64,000 bases of DNA, taken from NCBI RefSeq assembly GCF_007744075.1, contig NZ_CP036266.1, forward strand, positions 4,325,748 through 4,389,747. Direction: 5' to 3'. Origin of the DNA: Gimesia chilikensis (GTDB lineage: Bacteria > Planctomycetota > Planctomycetia > Planctomycetales > Planctomycetaceae). How positions within the stretch are numbered: position 1 is the first letter of the stretch; every line of letters begins with the position of its first letter. Below are positions 27,430 through 36,408 of this stretch, in pieces. Made by a program: the position numbers and the translations under genes. The notes beneath the pieces are model-generated. The model saw only the letters and a program-made list of their open reading frames with translations, was not told where the DNA came from and made no database searches.

Positions 27430-28917
27430 ATGAACTCCGTACAAAACTGTGTCGTTGGTTCACAGGTTCGACCATTTCAATTGAGCGTGGTTACCCCCGA
27501 CCTGCAACACGCGCAGATCCAGTCCGCAGATTACCAGGGACGCTGGCTGGCGTTGATCTTCTATCCGCATGACTTCTCCTTTGTCTGCCCCACCGAACTC
27601 ACCGGATTCAGTGCTGAGAAACCGCAGTTTGATCAACTCAACTGCGATCTCTTGGGGGTGAGCATCGACTCCCTCGAGACTCACGCGCAGTGGCTGAAAA
27701 CTCCTGCGAACGATGGAGGTGTCGAAGGACTCCGCTTTCCCCTGGCCTCTGATCCCCAGGCCACGCTATGCCAGTATTTTGGTGTCTGGCGGGAGTCCGA
27801 CGGTCTGCCGAATCGCGGATTGTTTCTGATTGACCCGGAAGGGATCCTGCGCTTTGCCGCGAGTTATGACTTGAGCGTGGGTCGGAATGTACAAGACGTC
27901 CTGCGTATCTTGGATGCTTTACAGTCCGGAGGACTCTGTCCGGCCAACTGGAAACGTGCCGATGGTGTGCTGGATACCGTGTCGCTTTTGATGCCGGGCC
28001 GGGTTCTCGGCCATTACCGCATTGAACGCGAGCTGGGCCGGGGTGCTTTCGGGCAGGTTTTTGCAGCCGAAGACTTGCGTCTCGGTCGTAAAGTTGCGCT
28101 CAAAATCATCGTGAAACAGGATGATCAGACTGAAAAACAACTCCTGCGTGAGGCACGGTCGGCAGCCGGCATCCAGCACCCCAATGTCTGCACGATTTAT
28201 TCTGTGGATACGATTGACACCATACCGACGATTGTCATGGAGTACATCGATGGTGGCTCACTTGCAGATCTGATTGGCGACGGATTCGATGACCGTCAGT
28301 TCCGCAGGATCGCGCAGCAGATTGCTTCAGGACTGGCTGCCGCTCACGAAAAGGGAATCGTACACGGTGACCTGAAGCCGGCCAATATTCTGCTGCGGGG
28401 AGGAGACGAACCGGTGATTGTCGACTTCGGGCTGGCTCGTTCTTTTCGACACCAGGAGGTCGTCACCAGAGCCGGCTCCGATACCGGACCGCAGTTTACG
28501 GTCACGACGAACGCAGATGTCGCTACGGAACCGGAAGCAGCAGAGCTGGAGTTGGATGAAACCGTGGTACTCAATTCCAATCCCGTCGATGCTGCCACCG
28601 TCTCGGCCGCGGACTCCAACGGGATCTCTGGTACCCCGGCTTATATGTCCCCCGAACAGGCCCGCGGTGATCGATTGACTGCAGCCAGCGACATTTTCTC
28701 CTTGGGATTAATTCTCGTCGAGATGCTGTGTGGTGCATCAGTAATGCGCGACATGTCGGCTCTGGAAATCATCTCTGCTTTATGGAGATCGGATTTCGTC
28801 GAATCACTGACCGAGAAGATTCCCCCTGAGTTCCGCAGCGAGCTGATTGATCTGTTGGCGATGGAGCCTGATAAACGTCCTAGTGCGAAAGAAGTGAGCA
28901 GACGGATGGGAAGCTAA
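27430..28917 (+). CDS. Peroxiredoxin fused to Ser/Thr protein kinase
   Basis: 495 residues; GGGGAGATTGA precedes the ATG. Residues 1-175 are a typical 2-Cys peroxiredoxin (AhpC/TSA): YPHDFSFVCPTEL with peroxidatic Cys53, and GGLCPANW with Cys170 in the resolving-Cys position. Residues about 196-495 are a Hanks-type kinase: ELGRGAFGQVF (P-loop), VALKII (Lys225), VHGDLKPANILL (Asp314, Asn319), VDFGLAR (332-334) and GTPAYMSPEQARGD. HRD is changed to HGD, making it a non-RD kinase. The segment from DFG to SPE is about 75 residues, far longer than usual, with a Thr/Glu-rich insert. No membrane segment is present. The architecture suggests a cytosolic kinase controlled by peroxide; that is inference. 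Confidence 0.93.
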   Translation: MNSVQNCVVGSQVRPFQLSVVTPDLQHAQIQSADYQGRWLALIFYPHDFSFVCPTELTGFSAEKPQFDQLNCDLLGVSIDSLETHAQWLKTPANDGGVEGLRFPLASDPQATLCQYFGVWRESDGLPNRGLFLIDPEGILRFAASYDLSVGRNVQDVLRILDALQSGGLCPANWKRADGVLDTVSLLMPGRVLGHYRIERELGRGAFGQVFAAEDLRLGRKVALKIIVKQDDQTEKQLLREARSAAGIQHPNVCTIYSVDTIDTIPTIVMEYIDGGSLADLIGDGFDDRQFRRIAQQIASGLAAAHEKGIVHGDLKPANILLRGGDEPVIVDFGLARSFRHQEVVTRAGSDTGPQFTVTTNADVATEPEAAELELDETVVLNSNPVDAATVSAADSNGISGTPAYMSPEQARGDRLTAASDIFSLGLILVEMLCGASVMRDMSALEIISALWRSDFVESLTEKIPPEFRSELIDLLAMEPDKRPSAKEVSRRMGS

Positions 28918-28920
28918 AAT

Positions 28921-28967
28921 GGGGCGGGACTCATATCTAATTGAGTCGCTGCCCCCTTAACTCACTA
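28921..28967. repeat. Hairpin repeat, copy 1
   Basis: GGGGC (28921-28925) pairs with GCCCC (28951-28955) and GACTCA (28928-28933) with TGAGTC (28942-28947). This makes an interrupted hairpin 3 bases after the kinase stop, followed by CTTAACTCACT. A related copy with compensating differences lies at 32649-32697, beyond the large AT-rich gene. It could serve as a terminator here, although no T-run follows. Confidence 0.65.
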
Positions 28968-29150
28968 CCAACGAAGTGAGGTGATTTGGACGAGTTGAAG
29001 TTCGCTTTAAAAAAATAGAATGCGGGAAGACAACCCGCGTCTTGTGTCGAGATAAGTCGCATTCAAGAAGAGCTTGACGAATCGAAAGGGAACTATACAA
29101 TTGCTCAACCCTGAATCTGTTCTCTCTCACTCAAACTCCCTCATAGGGAC

Positions 29151-32100
29151 ATGAGGTCCGCGATGCGCACGAACACTCTCCGTTTTTTTCTGAGCCTGAT
29201 TATTTCGTGTTTCTTTTTGGTGCCACTTGCCTTCATTTTTGCTTTTCAGGACAAAGAAGAGTCTGCTGTGCGAATTGAGCAGGGAGCCATTGATATTGAG
29301 GTTCAATTTACTCAACAACAATATTTGAACACTTCGTTTCGCGTTGCTTATACGCTGCATAACCCGTCAGACAAACCTGACAGGTTTACGCGAACCTTTC
29401 CCGTGTCTGCTCCATTAAGCGCGCTGTATAATACCAAAAAGCCGTGGTGCCGTATCCTGGTTGATGGTAAGCCAGTGAAGTATGAAACTCAGCCGGTCTT
29501 AAAAGCAGCAACTCCTTTTACTGGATATCGGCAATTTAAAAACCAGGACGAGTGGGGGGATCGGCTTGAAGCCCTGATTCAGCAAGATGCGGAACTACTT
29601 GGTTTAGTTACCAAATATCGGCAACTCATCAGAGACCCCGAAAATCTCAGGGAAATTTCCACGACATTTGAGAGTCGTGTTAAGAATCATTTGATTTATA
29701 AAAGTGCTGATAATGTATCTGCTGCGTATCATCTTGCCAGGGGAGATGCTTCTCTTCTCGATCTAATCGAGTTGATGCCTGAGATCGATCCGAAGTTTAG
29801 AATTGACTTACCCGATACTCAAAGGAAATACGTTTCGATTCTTGCTCAAAGTTATAGTTTCGCTCCCTATGATAAGGAATGGCGTGCGCAGGCTGACCAG
29901 TGGTTAGCCTCTAAGCCAGATCTCGCAGAACTTGTACCGAAGTTACGTCAGGCCTGGGATATGCAGCGTGAGCCAGAGGAACTGCTCAATGGTCCGCTGC
30001 TAAAATACGTTCACGACCATATGGGCTTAAGCCTGCAACTGTCAAAGCAGTTTGTCGGATATATCCAGGCCGATTCTTACCATCCGCAACCCCATCTCCC
30101 GAGTGTATCGCTCATGAGAACCTTGTTTCCTGATATCGATCAAGAAATAAAAACAGAGGATATCGAAAGATCAAAAAAACTCGCTCAATGGGGATTCAAT
30201 GAGTCACTGGTGAGCCCCTACACGGGGAAATTGATAAAGTATGACACTGAGCCGCGCAGGGAAAGTAACGATTTTTATTCTGACCCAACTGTGCTGGATG
30301 CAATTGGTCGGCCACAGCAGGCGGAATTTTTATCGCGCAGATACCGTTTAAATCACAATTGTCAGCCAGTATTAATTTCCTTTGCCGCACCATTACAGGC
30401 CAAAAGTCATAGTAAAATCGTCGTTGAGTATGATTGTCACACGGATTCATTTCCCAATCCGTGGAGCTCTATCCAGCCCAATGACATAACTGAACTATCG
30501 GCTGTATTTCCGGCGCTTCAAACTGTACCTGTGACAGTTACATGTCCTGCAACCGTCCAGCCAATTATTGCTCCTGCTCCCCAATCAGTTACAAAACTAG
30601 AAAATGGTGGCTGTCGCTTTGAGACTCGGCTCACCAATAAGGCAACGATGCTGCATTTTATTGCGGTCAATTTAAGTCCTAATGGTAACGGCTATTCTCT
30701 TGGCAATAACCCTGTTGATTTGGCTGACATTGAGACCGTTCTTGAGAAAACCATAAATATAACGGTCAGACCACTGTTAATGACTAAGTTGTTTTCCAGG
30801 CTAAGAGAAAAACAGGCCTATCAATTAGTAGTTAAGATCCAGCAGGAATACCCTGACTTCCAGTCCAAACTTTCGCGATTACTGAATAGCAAACCTGGTC
30901 GTGATGCAGAAACCGATGAATGGATTGAGGCTAAGGTGAAGTCGCCTAAAATCATATCCGACAGTGACTTCGAAAGATTTAGAATAATCTACAACTACAG
31001 GGGGATTGAGGCAAGATTAGAGTTGATCAAGCGACTCGATCAACTTGATGTCGCGAAGCTTGATGTGCAGGAGCAAATGGGCCGCCTGTTTATGCTGTGT
31101 ACTGCTGGAGTTGACTCAAAGCAAAACTTCGCCACGTTGTTGAAGCTCGCTGAATCGAACCCAAAACGAGTTAATGAATCGCTGAGGTTCATTCGAGAAT
31201 TGCAAATGGATAAGTCAGCCGCATTACCGTTTGTGCTCAACCAATTTGATCCCGATCTTCCTAAAAAAATGCGTGCTAAGAAACTCACTGCTCCAGCAGA
31301 AGTCTGGCAACGACGAAACCAGGCTCTCCGCACACTTGGTTCCTTTCGATCCCCCCAGACTGCAACACGGATTATTGCATTGATTCAGTCGACCGATGAT
31401 TCATTATCGATCCAGGAAGCCATGGAAGCTTTATCTCAGATGACTCTCCCTAAGCATTTTGAGGAACTCGCTCGCATTTCTGATCATATTGCAGAATCTT
31501 CAGCAAGTGATTTGATTCGGTATCTCGAGTTATTAGTTCGGTCAGATGATCAAAAAAAGGCACCACCGGTATTAAATCGCCTGCGCAAACAATATCCTGA
31601 ACTGGCAGCACGTATTACCCCGTTTCTTGCTCATTATCAGCCGTCTGAGGAACTCGCTCGTGCTCAAACTGTCTATCAGAATACCAAAGCTCAGGAAGAG
31701 GATCTGCAAGCAGCCATTAATGTTTTATTCAAGTATGCTGAACCGACTGATATAGTAAAACTTGCTTATAGAAAAGGATTACCCCAACGGATGAACCAAC
31801 GGCTCGTCAGGGCCATTGCGGAAAAAGGGGGGGATGAATCCGCCTATCCATTTGTTGAAGCTTATTATCTGGAGTTTATCCAAGGACAGAAAGCAGACAA
31901 TGACTTGACCTGTGTTTCAGCTTTCGAAGAGATAGGAGATCAACGCGCCATTCCCTACTTGAGAGAGATTGTCAAGAAATCAGAACGAAAAGAAGATGCA
32001 GCACACGCCATTGGTAATATTATCTTTGACAAGCGAATCAAAAAGAAAATTGATTACCATAAGTTGGAAAAGTTGGATGAGAATATTCGCACACTCTTTC

Positions 32101-32492
32101 GAGATCCCGCATACATAACTGAGAAGGAACGCACTCAGGCACTCGATGTTTTGCTCAAAGACCCTGGTGAATCTATCGAACGCATGTTTCAGCGTGGAGA
32201 TTTGCAATCAATCATTGATAGCCCCGACTCTCAAAGGTATATGATGGATCGCCGGGTATTTTCCATCCTCAATCGATTTGGCGATTTGCCGACCCTTCTG
32301 ATTCTGGAAAAAAGCGATGGTTGTTCATTGGAGAAGCGATACAAGATTGCAGAGATACTCGCGGTCTTGCTGCCCGAATCTCGTCCGCTGATCGAGGCAG
32401 CTGCCCTCGACAAAACTGCTGACATCGATCGCAGAGCAACGGCTCGGCTTGCTTTGAAAATGTATCAAGACCGCTTGAAACTGGCGCACTGA
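29151..32492 (+). CDS. Large exported protein of unknown function with C-terminal HEAT-like helical repeats
   Basis: 1113 residues. A hydrophobic segment at about 10-33 (FFLSLIISCFFLVPLAFIFA) is a signal peptide or anchor. Residues about 40-480 are mixed and unrecognised. About 550-1100 are largely helical with repeat-like segments (QALRTLGSFRSPQTATRIIALI, IQEAMEALSQMTL, DQRAIPYLREIVKKSERKEDAAHAIGNI) that look like HEAT repeats. The gene is clearly richer in A and T than its neighbours before 29 kb, with different codon choice. The start is uncertain: an ATG at 29163 would remove four residues. It is flanked by two related hairpin repeats. Confidence 0.55.
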   Translation: MRSAMRTNTLRFFLSLIISCFFLVPLAFIFAFQDKEESAVRIEQGAIDIEVQFTQQQYLNTSFRVAYTLHNPSDKPDRFTRTFPVSAPLSALYNTKKPWCRILVDGKPVKYETQPVLKAATPFTGYRQFKNQDEWGDRLEALIQQDAELLGLVTKYRQLIRDPENLREISTTFESRVKNHLIYKSADNVSAAYHLARGDASLLDLIELMPEIDPKFRIDLPDTQRKYVSILAQSYSFAPYDKEWRAQADQWLASKPDLAELVPKLRQAWDMQREPEELLNGPLLKYVHDHMGLSLQLSKQFVGYIQADSYHPQPHLPSVSLMRTLFPDIDQEIKTEDIERSKKLAQWGFNESLVSPYTGKLIKYDTEPRRESNDFYSDPTVLDAIGRPQQAEFLSRRYRLNHNCQPVLISFAAPLQAKSHSKIVVEYDCHTDSFPNPWSSIQPNDITELSAVFPALQTVPVTVTCPATVQPIIAPAPQSVTKLENGGCRFETRLTNKATMLHFIAVNLSPNGNGYSLGNNPVDLADIETVLEKTINITVRPLLMTKLFSRLREKQAYQLVVKIQQEYPDFQSKLSRLLNSKPGRDAETDEWIEAKVKSPKIISDSDFERFRIIYNYRGIEARLELIKRLDQLDVAKLDVQEQMGRLFMLCTAGVDSKQNFATLLKLAESNPKRVNESLRFIRELQMDKSAALPFVLNQFDPDLPKKMRAKKLTAPAEVWQRRNQALRTLGSFRSPQTATRIIALIQSTDDSLSIQEAMEALSQMTLPKHFEELARISDHIAESSASDLIRYLELLVRSDDQKKAPPVLNRLRKQYPELAARITPFLAHYQPSEELARAQTVYQNTKAQEEDLQAAINVLFKYAEPTDIVKLAYRKGLPQRMNQRLVRAIAEKGGDESAYPFVEAYYLEFIQGQKADNDLTCVSAFEEIGDQRAIPYLREIVKKSERKEDAAHAIGNIIFDKRIKKKIDYHKLEKLDENIRTLFRDPAYITEKERTQALDVLLKDPGESIERMFQRGDLQSIIDSPDSQRYMMDRRVFSILNRFGDLPTLLILEKSDGCSLEKRYKIAEILAVLLPESRPLIEAAALDKTADIDRRATARLALKMYQDRLKLAH

Positions 32493-32648
32493 GAATATCA
32501 AGAGTCTGATTTCTTTGGACGCCTTCGGTGATCGTTTAAAAATTCGTTTTTTCGAACTGCTACTGAAACGCTCGACATCCGCCCTGAAAACCACGAACAG
32601 AGTCCGACTTTGTCGTGTGCGATATCATAATTCCCGAGAAGATAAAAA

Positions 32649-32697
32649 GGGGCAGCGACTCATGTCGAATTGAATCCTGCCCTCTTAACTGACTGTC
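32649..32697. repeat. Hairpin repeat, copy 2
   Basis: GGGCAG (32650-32655) pairs with CTGCCC (32677-32682) and GACTCA (32657-32662) with TGAATC (32671-32676, one mismatch). It is followed by TCTTAACTGACTG. Sequence and fold match the copy at 28921. A weaker, possibly degenerate relative (GGGGGCAGTATCCGAATCTAAT) sits near 38239. Confidence 0.65.
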
Positions 32698-32734
32698 CTT
32701 AATTTCAATCATCATTCTCAATGGGAGACTACAG

Positions 32735-33304
32735 TTGTCATATTTTAAAACAGCCATTCGTGCTGCGACTGAGGGGGTCATTGAGAGACTGAAAACAGCT
32801 CACAGTAATAACGAGGTTTATGCCCTGGTTTTTTATCCGACATCAGGCTTTGGTGATATTGATGTTTTATACGCAACCAAAGGTTGGTTGAGCAAACAGC
32901 CAGTTGGAAAAGGTCCGCAACCTGACGAAGAAATGCTCGAGTTGCTTAAATCACATCCGGACTTGTTACAGCAGGTAAAATCCCATCGGACATCGGAATA
33001 TTACTTCGAAGTGAATGCGTATGAATGGGATTCCCCCATCTCTTTCTTCGACCTTTTTACTGCTGTGAATGAGATACTCCATGAAATGGAAGAGAACGAC
33101 TCAATTGAATCAATACTGACTGAGGTTTTGCAGGATCTGCGAAGCTCTGGTCAATTCGAAAGTGATGCGTTTGCCAATGATGTGTTACTGGGGGTTCAGT
33201 TTTCTGATCCCAGTCCCAACGAAGTTGATCTGGTCACAAGAATCTCGCTGGCGGTCAACTCAGCAGAGACGCATGCAAAAATCTGTGACGGCTATGGTAT
33301 CTAG
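32735..33304 (+). CDS. DUF4303-like protein, possible immunity-type protein
   Basis: 189 residues from a TTG start with GGGAGA seven bases upstream; no in-frame ATG fits the N-terminus better. The pattern AIRAATEGVIERLKTAH, then VYALVFYPTSGFGDIDVLYATKGWL and FEVNAYEWDSP, resembles DUF4303 proteins. These are small soluble proteins often found beside polymorphic-toxin immunity genes. No toxin gene is visible next to it. The assignment is from memory of the family pattern and is moderate. It belongs to the AT-rich 29-34 kb stretch. Confidence 0.55.
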   Translation: MSYFKTAIRAATEGVIERLKTAHSNNEVYALVFYPTSGFGDIDVLYATKGWLSKQPVGKGPQPDEEMLELLKSHPDLLQQVKSHRTSEYYFEVNAYEWDSPISFFDLFTAVNEILHEMEENDSIESILTEVLQDLRSSGQFESDAFANDVLLGVQFSDPSPNEVDLVTRISLAVNSAETHAKICDGYGI

Positions 33305-33403
33305 GTTACTATTATTCACCGGCTACGGTAGTCCCTACCAACCCAATACATAAACCTCATTCCCATGCTTTTAGAGAATGAAGAAATTGTATAGAACAAG
33401 AAG

Positions 33404-33589
33404 ATGGCGATACTTTCAGAAAATGATAAGCAGCTGATACTTGATCTGGCAGTTAACAAGATCGAGCTTGATGAATTTTACGAACGGTACTCGGTTAATA
33501 TTTCAGATGATCACAGTTACGTTCTGCGGATGCTTGAGCTGGCAGAACAGGCACAGGATGCAGAAACAATCTGGAGCGAGATTTCTTGA
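33404..33589 (+). CDS. Small hypothetical protein
   Basis: 61 residues, acidic, predicted mostly helical (LDEFYERYSVNIS, YVLRMLELAEQAQDAETIW), without membrane segment or signal. AACAAGAAG precedes the ATG. It lies 99 bases after the DUF4303-like gene on the same strand and shares its AT-rich character, so it may be a partner or another immunity-type protein. It could also be the surviving piece of a longer gene. No family is recognised. Confidence 0.4.
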   Translation: MAILSENDKQLILDLAVNKIELDEFYERYSVNISDDHSYVLRMLELAEQAQDAETIWSEIS

Positions 33590-34096
33590 TCACCCGTGCT
33601 CACTCTGGCATAGCCAATCAAACGCAGTTGTTGAAATTCATGAGATACCATTTTGAATGTTCCTCTACAAATAGAGGAGTCTGGCAACATGTAATTGTTC
33701 CATAGCTGATGTTAAAATTTTCTGGAGTTGAAAAATAACTAAATGTGCCGAGTATTCTTGTTAAACTGTTGAACTTTAGACTGAACAATCCGACCATACA
33801 GTGTCAACGCGTAGAGGCGCAATGGACCGACGCACTTTACGGGTTTTCCGAAACTGCGTCTGCTTCATCGTACGACGTTACTTTGAGAGTAGCCTCAAAT
33901 CTCCAAAACGCCGCCTTTTCTAAGATTTCATAATTGGCGAATTAGAAACATAAATAAAGCCAGACAACGCAACTTAGTATTATCTATTTTTCACAATTGT
34001 GTCACTGACAACCGTTTTGCCTTCTGTTAATATAATTTGTCCTGCAATAGAGGAGAAACGCAAAGTTACACTTATTGATCGGATGTCAGTGCCAGT
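33590..34096. other. 507-base AT-rich intergenic stretch
   Basis: No convincing gene. It contains a small hairpin, TCCTCTA-CAAA-TAGAGGA (33661-33678), a short GC-rich island around 33800-33920, and the AT-rich leader of the sigma-factor gene. A TATAAT box at 34031-34036 is described separately. A 62-codon open frame at 33745-33933 has no ribosome site and was not accepted. Confidence 0.5.
34005..34036 (+). promoter_or_regulatory. Weak candidate promoter of the ECF sigma operon
   Basis: A perfect TATAAT at 34031-34036 lies about 60 bases before the sigma-factor start. The best -35 box, CTGACA at 34005-34010, is 20 bases away, longer than ideal, so only the -10 element is persuasive. Confidence 0.3.
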
Positions 34097-34729
34097 ATGA
34101 ATATTCCTGAGGATTCAGAGCGATTTCAAAGCCCCTCTTCCCATCCATCAGGGGAAGTTGACACGGAGTCTTCGCCTCCCACGCTGGCGCGTCATCTGTC
34201 GCGAGAGGACTCGCGAGAACTGTTGACCGTGAACTGGTCCAAAGCCCAGCCTTCACTGATGGCATTTCTTCTCGCTTCAACCCCTCAGTTCTCGGATGCG
34301 GAAGATCTCCTTCAGGAAGTCGCCATCGAAATCTCCCGGCGTTTTGATGACTACGATACCGCCCGTCCGTTTCTGCCCTGGGCGCTGTGGGTCGTCAAAA
34401 TAAAAATTGCCGACTTTTATCGCACACGGGAAAGGCGTCCTGTCAAATTCATTGGTGAGTCAATTGATGCCCTGGCCCTCGCCTGCGATCGAATTCAGGA
34501 AAATCTGACTGATGAGAAGTGGGCACTTGAATCATGTCTTAAAAAACTGACAGGTCGATCTCATCAGCTACTTCGATTGCGTTACTACGAAGGCCTGAAA
34601 CCTCAGGAAATCAGTCATCGACTTGACATTCCTGCAGGGACGGTACGAACGGCTTTGTCGCGTGTACGTTCTGCACTGATTTCGTGTGTTAAAACCACCC
34701 TGGCGAATGAATCTCGATCTCATGGATGA
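34097..34729 (+). CDS. ECF-type RNA polymerase sigma-70 factor
   Basis: 210 residues. The sigma2 region has FSDAEDLLQEVAIEISRRFDDYD and PFLPWALWVVKIKIADFYR. The sigma4 region has SHQLLRLRYYEGLKPQEISHRLDIPAGTVRTALSRVRSAL, a clear helix-turn-helix. The linker is short, as in extracytoplasmic-function sigma factors. It matches the planctomycete/verrucomicrobia type of small sigma factor. The stop overlaps the next gene, whose product is a membrane-anchored protein in the usual anti-sigma position, so the pair probably forms a signal-responsive switch. The first ~45 residues are a nonconserved Ser/Thr/Glu-rich tail. Confidence 0.9.
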   Translation: MNIPEDSERFQSPSSHPSGEVDTESSPPTLARHLSREDSRELLTVNWSKAQPSLMAFLLASTPQFSDAEDLLQEVAIEISRRFDDYDTARPFLPWALWVVKIKIADFYRTRERRPVKFIGESIDALALACDRIQENLTDEKWALESCLKKLTGRSHQLLRLRYYEGLKPQEISHRLDIPAGTVRTALSRVRSALISCVKTTLANESRSHG

Positions 34730-35924
34730 CACTAAGGCATACGAACTGATCGATGCGCACCTTGATCATCTGGAACTGACAGAGGAACAGTCAGACGAAC
34801 TGTCGGCCTGGATCAAGGCCTGCCCTGAGAATACAGATGATGCTTTTTATCGGATTTTCCTGCACTCCTACCTGCGGATGCGATATCAGACAGGAGCCCC
34901 CGACCTGGGCTACGATCAGAATACATTAAACAACGCCAACATGGATTATGCTGACGAGGCGCTTGCTTTACCACCTCCGCCGCAAAAGTCCAAATCTGGA
35001 TTACGTAATAAAATCATTCTTGGCGTTGTGATAACCTGCCTGTTATTAAACATCATTATTGCCGGAGTTCAGTTCGCCTTCAATCAGCCTCCGGTGCCTG
35101 AAGAAGTGGTACCTGACCTGCTGGCGTATGAACCCTTTGACTATCCGGCGACACCGTATACTGTCACTCGCGAAGGTGACATTATCTGGCCTGTAAGCGG
35201 GGGGCTGCATGGTCTGAATGGCGGACGAGGGTGGTCTGAACCGTGGCGGGAAACCAATTCGAAAGTAGCCATCATCGCCAGCTACGATGAAATAGACTTT
35301 CCCTGGGATTCCAATGATATGCGAAAGTTTGGTCCTTTGTCGTTCACCGACGAAACAGGACATTCACTGAAGATCCGGGGGAATCTGATGCGAACTGCAA
35401 CCAGTCCCCGATCGATCACCGCCAGACGCTTTGATTTCCAGAATTTCCCTGCTTCTATCAAGGACAAGGCCGGCTTAGGACGTGACGGCAGTGTGGTCTG
35501 GTTCAGTTTTCTGGCTCAATCTTCCAAGAGCTCCGCGTTTCATAATTATTATTCGTACCTGGTAATTGGTTCAAAAGAAGTCTCTGGACTTCGGATTGGT
35601 AAACTGGGAGCCGCCCCCACTGGAAACTGGACTGCAGTTGGCCTGCTGACAGGAGCCGAGGTGAATCTGCAAACCAGCAATATCCCCTCTGGTCAGCCGG
35701 TCTTTCTGGTGGCCCGTATTAATTTCGAAAAAGGTCCGGAAGATTGCTTCATCTGGATCAATCCGTCCCTCGAAACCGAACCTTCAGAGGATTCCGCAAC
35801 GATGCACCTGAAAGTTCCCGACTTTCGGTTCGATGGTCTGGCAATTCATGCCAACCATTCTTCCGACTTCGATGAGATCCGGTTTGGCACCACCTTTAAG
35901 GCGGTTGCCCCCATCTCCCAATAA
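34722..35924 (+). CDS. Membrane-anchored sigma-factor partner (anti-sigma-like) with LamG-like extracytoplasmic domain
   Basis: 400 residues from the ATG at 34722, which overlaps the sigma gene by 8 bases; alternative starts at 34707 and 34686 are open. The cytosolic N-terminus (about 1-85) is acidic and helical (AYELIDAHLDHLELTEEQSDELSAWI), like FecR-type anti-sigma N-tails. A single membrane helix follows at about 92-115 (IILGVVITCLLLNIIIAGVQF). The outer domain (about 130-400) contains YEPFDYP and GGRGWSEPWR, typical of planctomycetal LamG/concanavalin-like domains. Overlap and topology suggest that it binds the sigma factor and senses an envelope or polysaccharide signal. Function is inferred. 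Confidence 0.7.
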   Translation: MDDTKAYELIDAHLDHLELTEEQSDELSAWIKACPENTDDAFYRIFLHSYLRMRYQTGAPDLGYDQNTLNNANMDYADEALALPPPPQKSKSGLRNKIILGVVITCLLLNIIIAGVQFAFNQPPVPEEVVPDLLAYEPFDYPATPYTVTREGDIIWPVSGGLHGLNGGRGWSEPWRETNSKVAIIASYDEIDFPWDSNDMRKFGPLSFTDETGHSLKIRGNLMRTATSPRSITARRFDFQNFPASIKDKAGLGRDGSVVWFSFLAQSSKSSAFHNYYSYLVIGSKEVSGLRIGKLGAAPTGNWTAVGLLTGAEVNLQTSNIPSGQPVFLVARINFEKGPEDCFIWINPSLETEPSEDSATMHLKVPDFRFDGLAIHANHSSDFDEIRFGTTFKAVAPISQ

Positions 35925-35949
35925 GCCAGCCTGAACAGGTACTGTTCCT

Positions 35950-36408
35950 TTAAGGAGTCAGCTCGAAGTCAAAGTCCTTACTTGAGCTTTCATCGGTTAC
36001 AGTAGCTCGCAGCGGAGACTTCAAGCGATTGCTGTACTGTTCCGGCAAAAGATGTTGACTCAGATTTTTTGCGCCTGGGTATCCGGAGTCCTCCGCCCCC
36101 TCCGGCGTCTTTTGGGGTACCTTTATCTTGGTTACTAACACGACATATTCCCCCAGTCCTGCTCCATCGTCCGCATCATAGGTAGTCAGCGAATATGTTC
36201 CTGTCGAGTCTGTTTTACCGGTTGCAACCGGATTGCCATCCTCTGAAACAAAATTGACAATCGCACCTTCGACCGGATTTCCTTTAAATGAAATTGTGCC
36301 GGATACTGGTGAAACCGGAACTCTCCCTTTCAGGTGTTCTGAAGAAGAACACCCCATCACCAGTAATATCAGGGAAAAGGCAATCCAGCGGATTCGGATT
36401 TGAAACAT
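35950..36408 (-). CDS. Small lipoprotein with carboxypeptidase-regulatory/Ig-like domain
   Basis: 152 residues. The N-terminus has a lipobox-type signal (SLILLVMGCSSSEH, Cys at about 20). The body reads VSGTISFKGNPVEGAIVNFVSEDGNPVATGKTDSTGTYSLTTY, a transthyretin/carboxypeptidase-regulatory-like beta sandwich. Planctomycetes commonly place such a lipoprotein downstream of a DUF1559 pseudopilin-like gene, as here, where the DUF1559 gene ends 294 bases upstream on the same strand. It is probably anchored at the outer or cytoplasmic membrane. Role is unknown. Confidence 0.8.
   Translation of the reverse strand: MFQIRIRWIAFSLILLVMGCSSSEHLKGRVPVSPVSGTISFKGNPVEGAIVNFVSEDGNPVATGKTDSTGTYSLTTYDADDGAGLGEYVVLVTKIKVPQKTPEGAEDSGYPGAKNLSQHLLPEQYSNRLKSPLRATVTDESSSKDFDFELTP

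Noticed and set aside
33745-33933. 62-codon open frame before the sigma-factor gene
   Set aside because: No ribosome site and no recognisable domain; probably noncoding.
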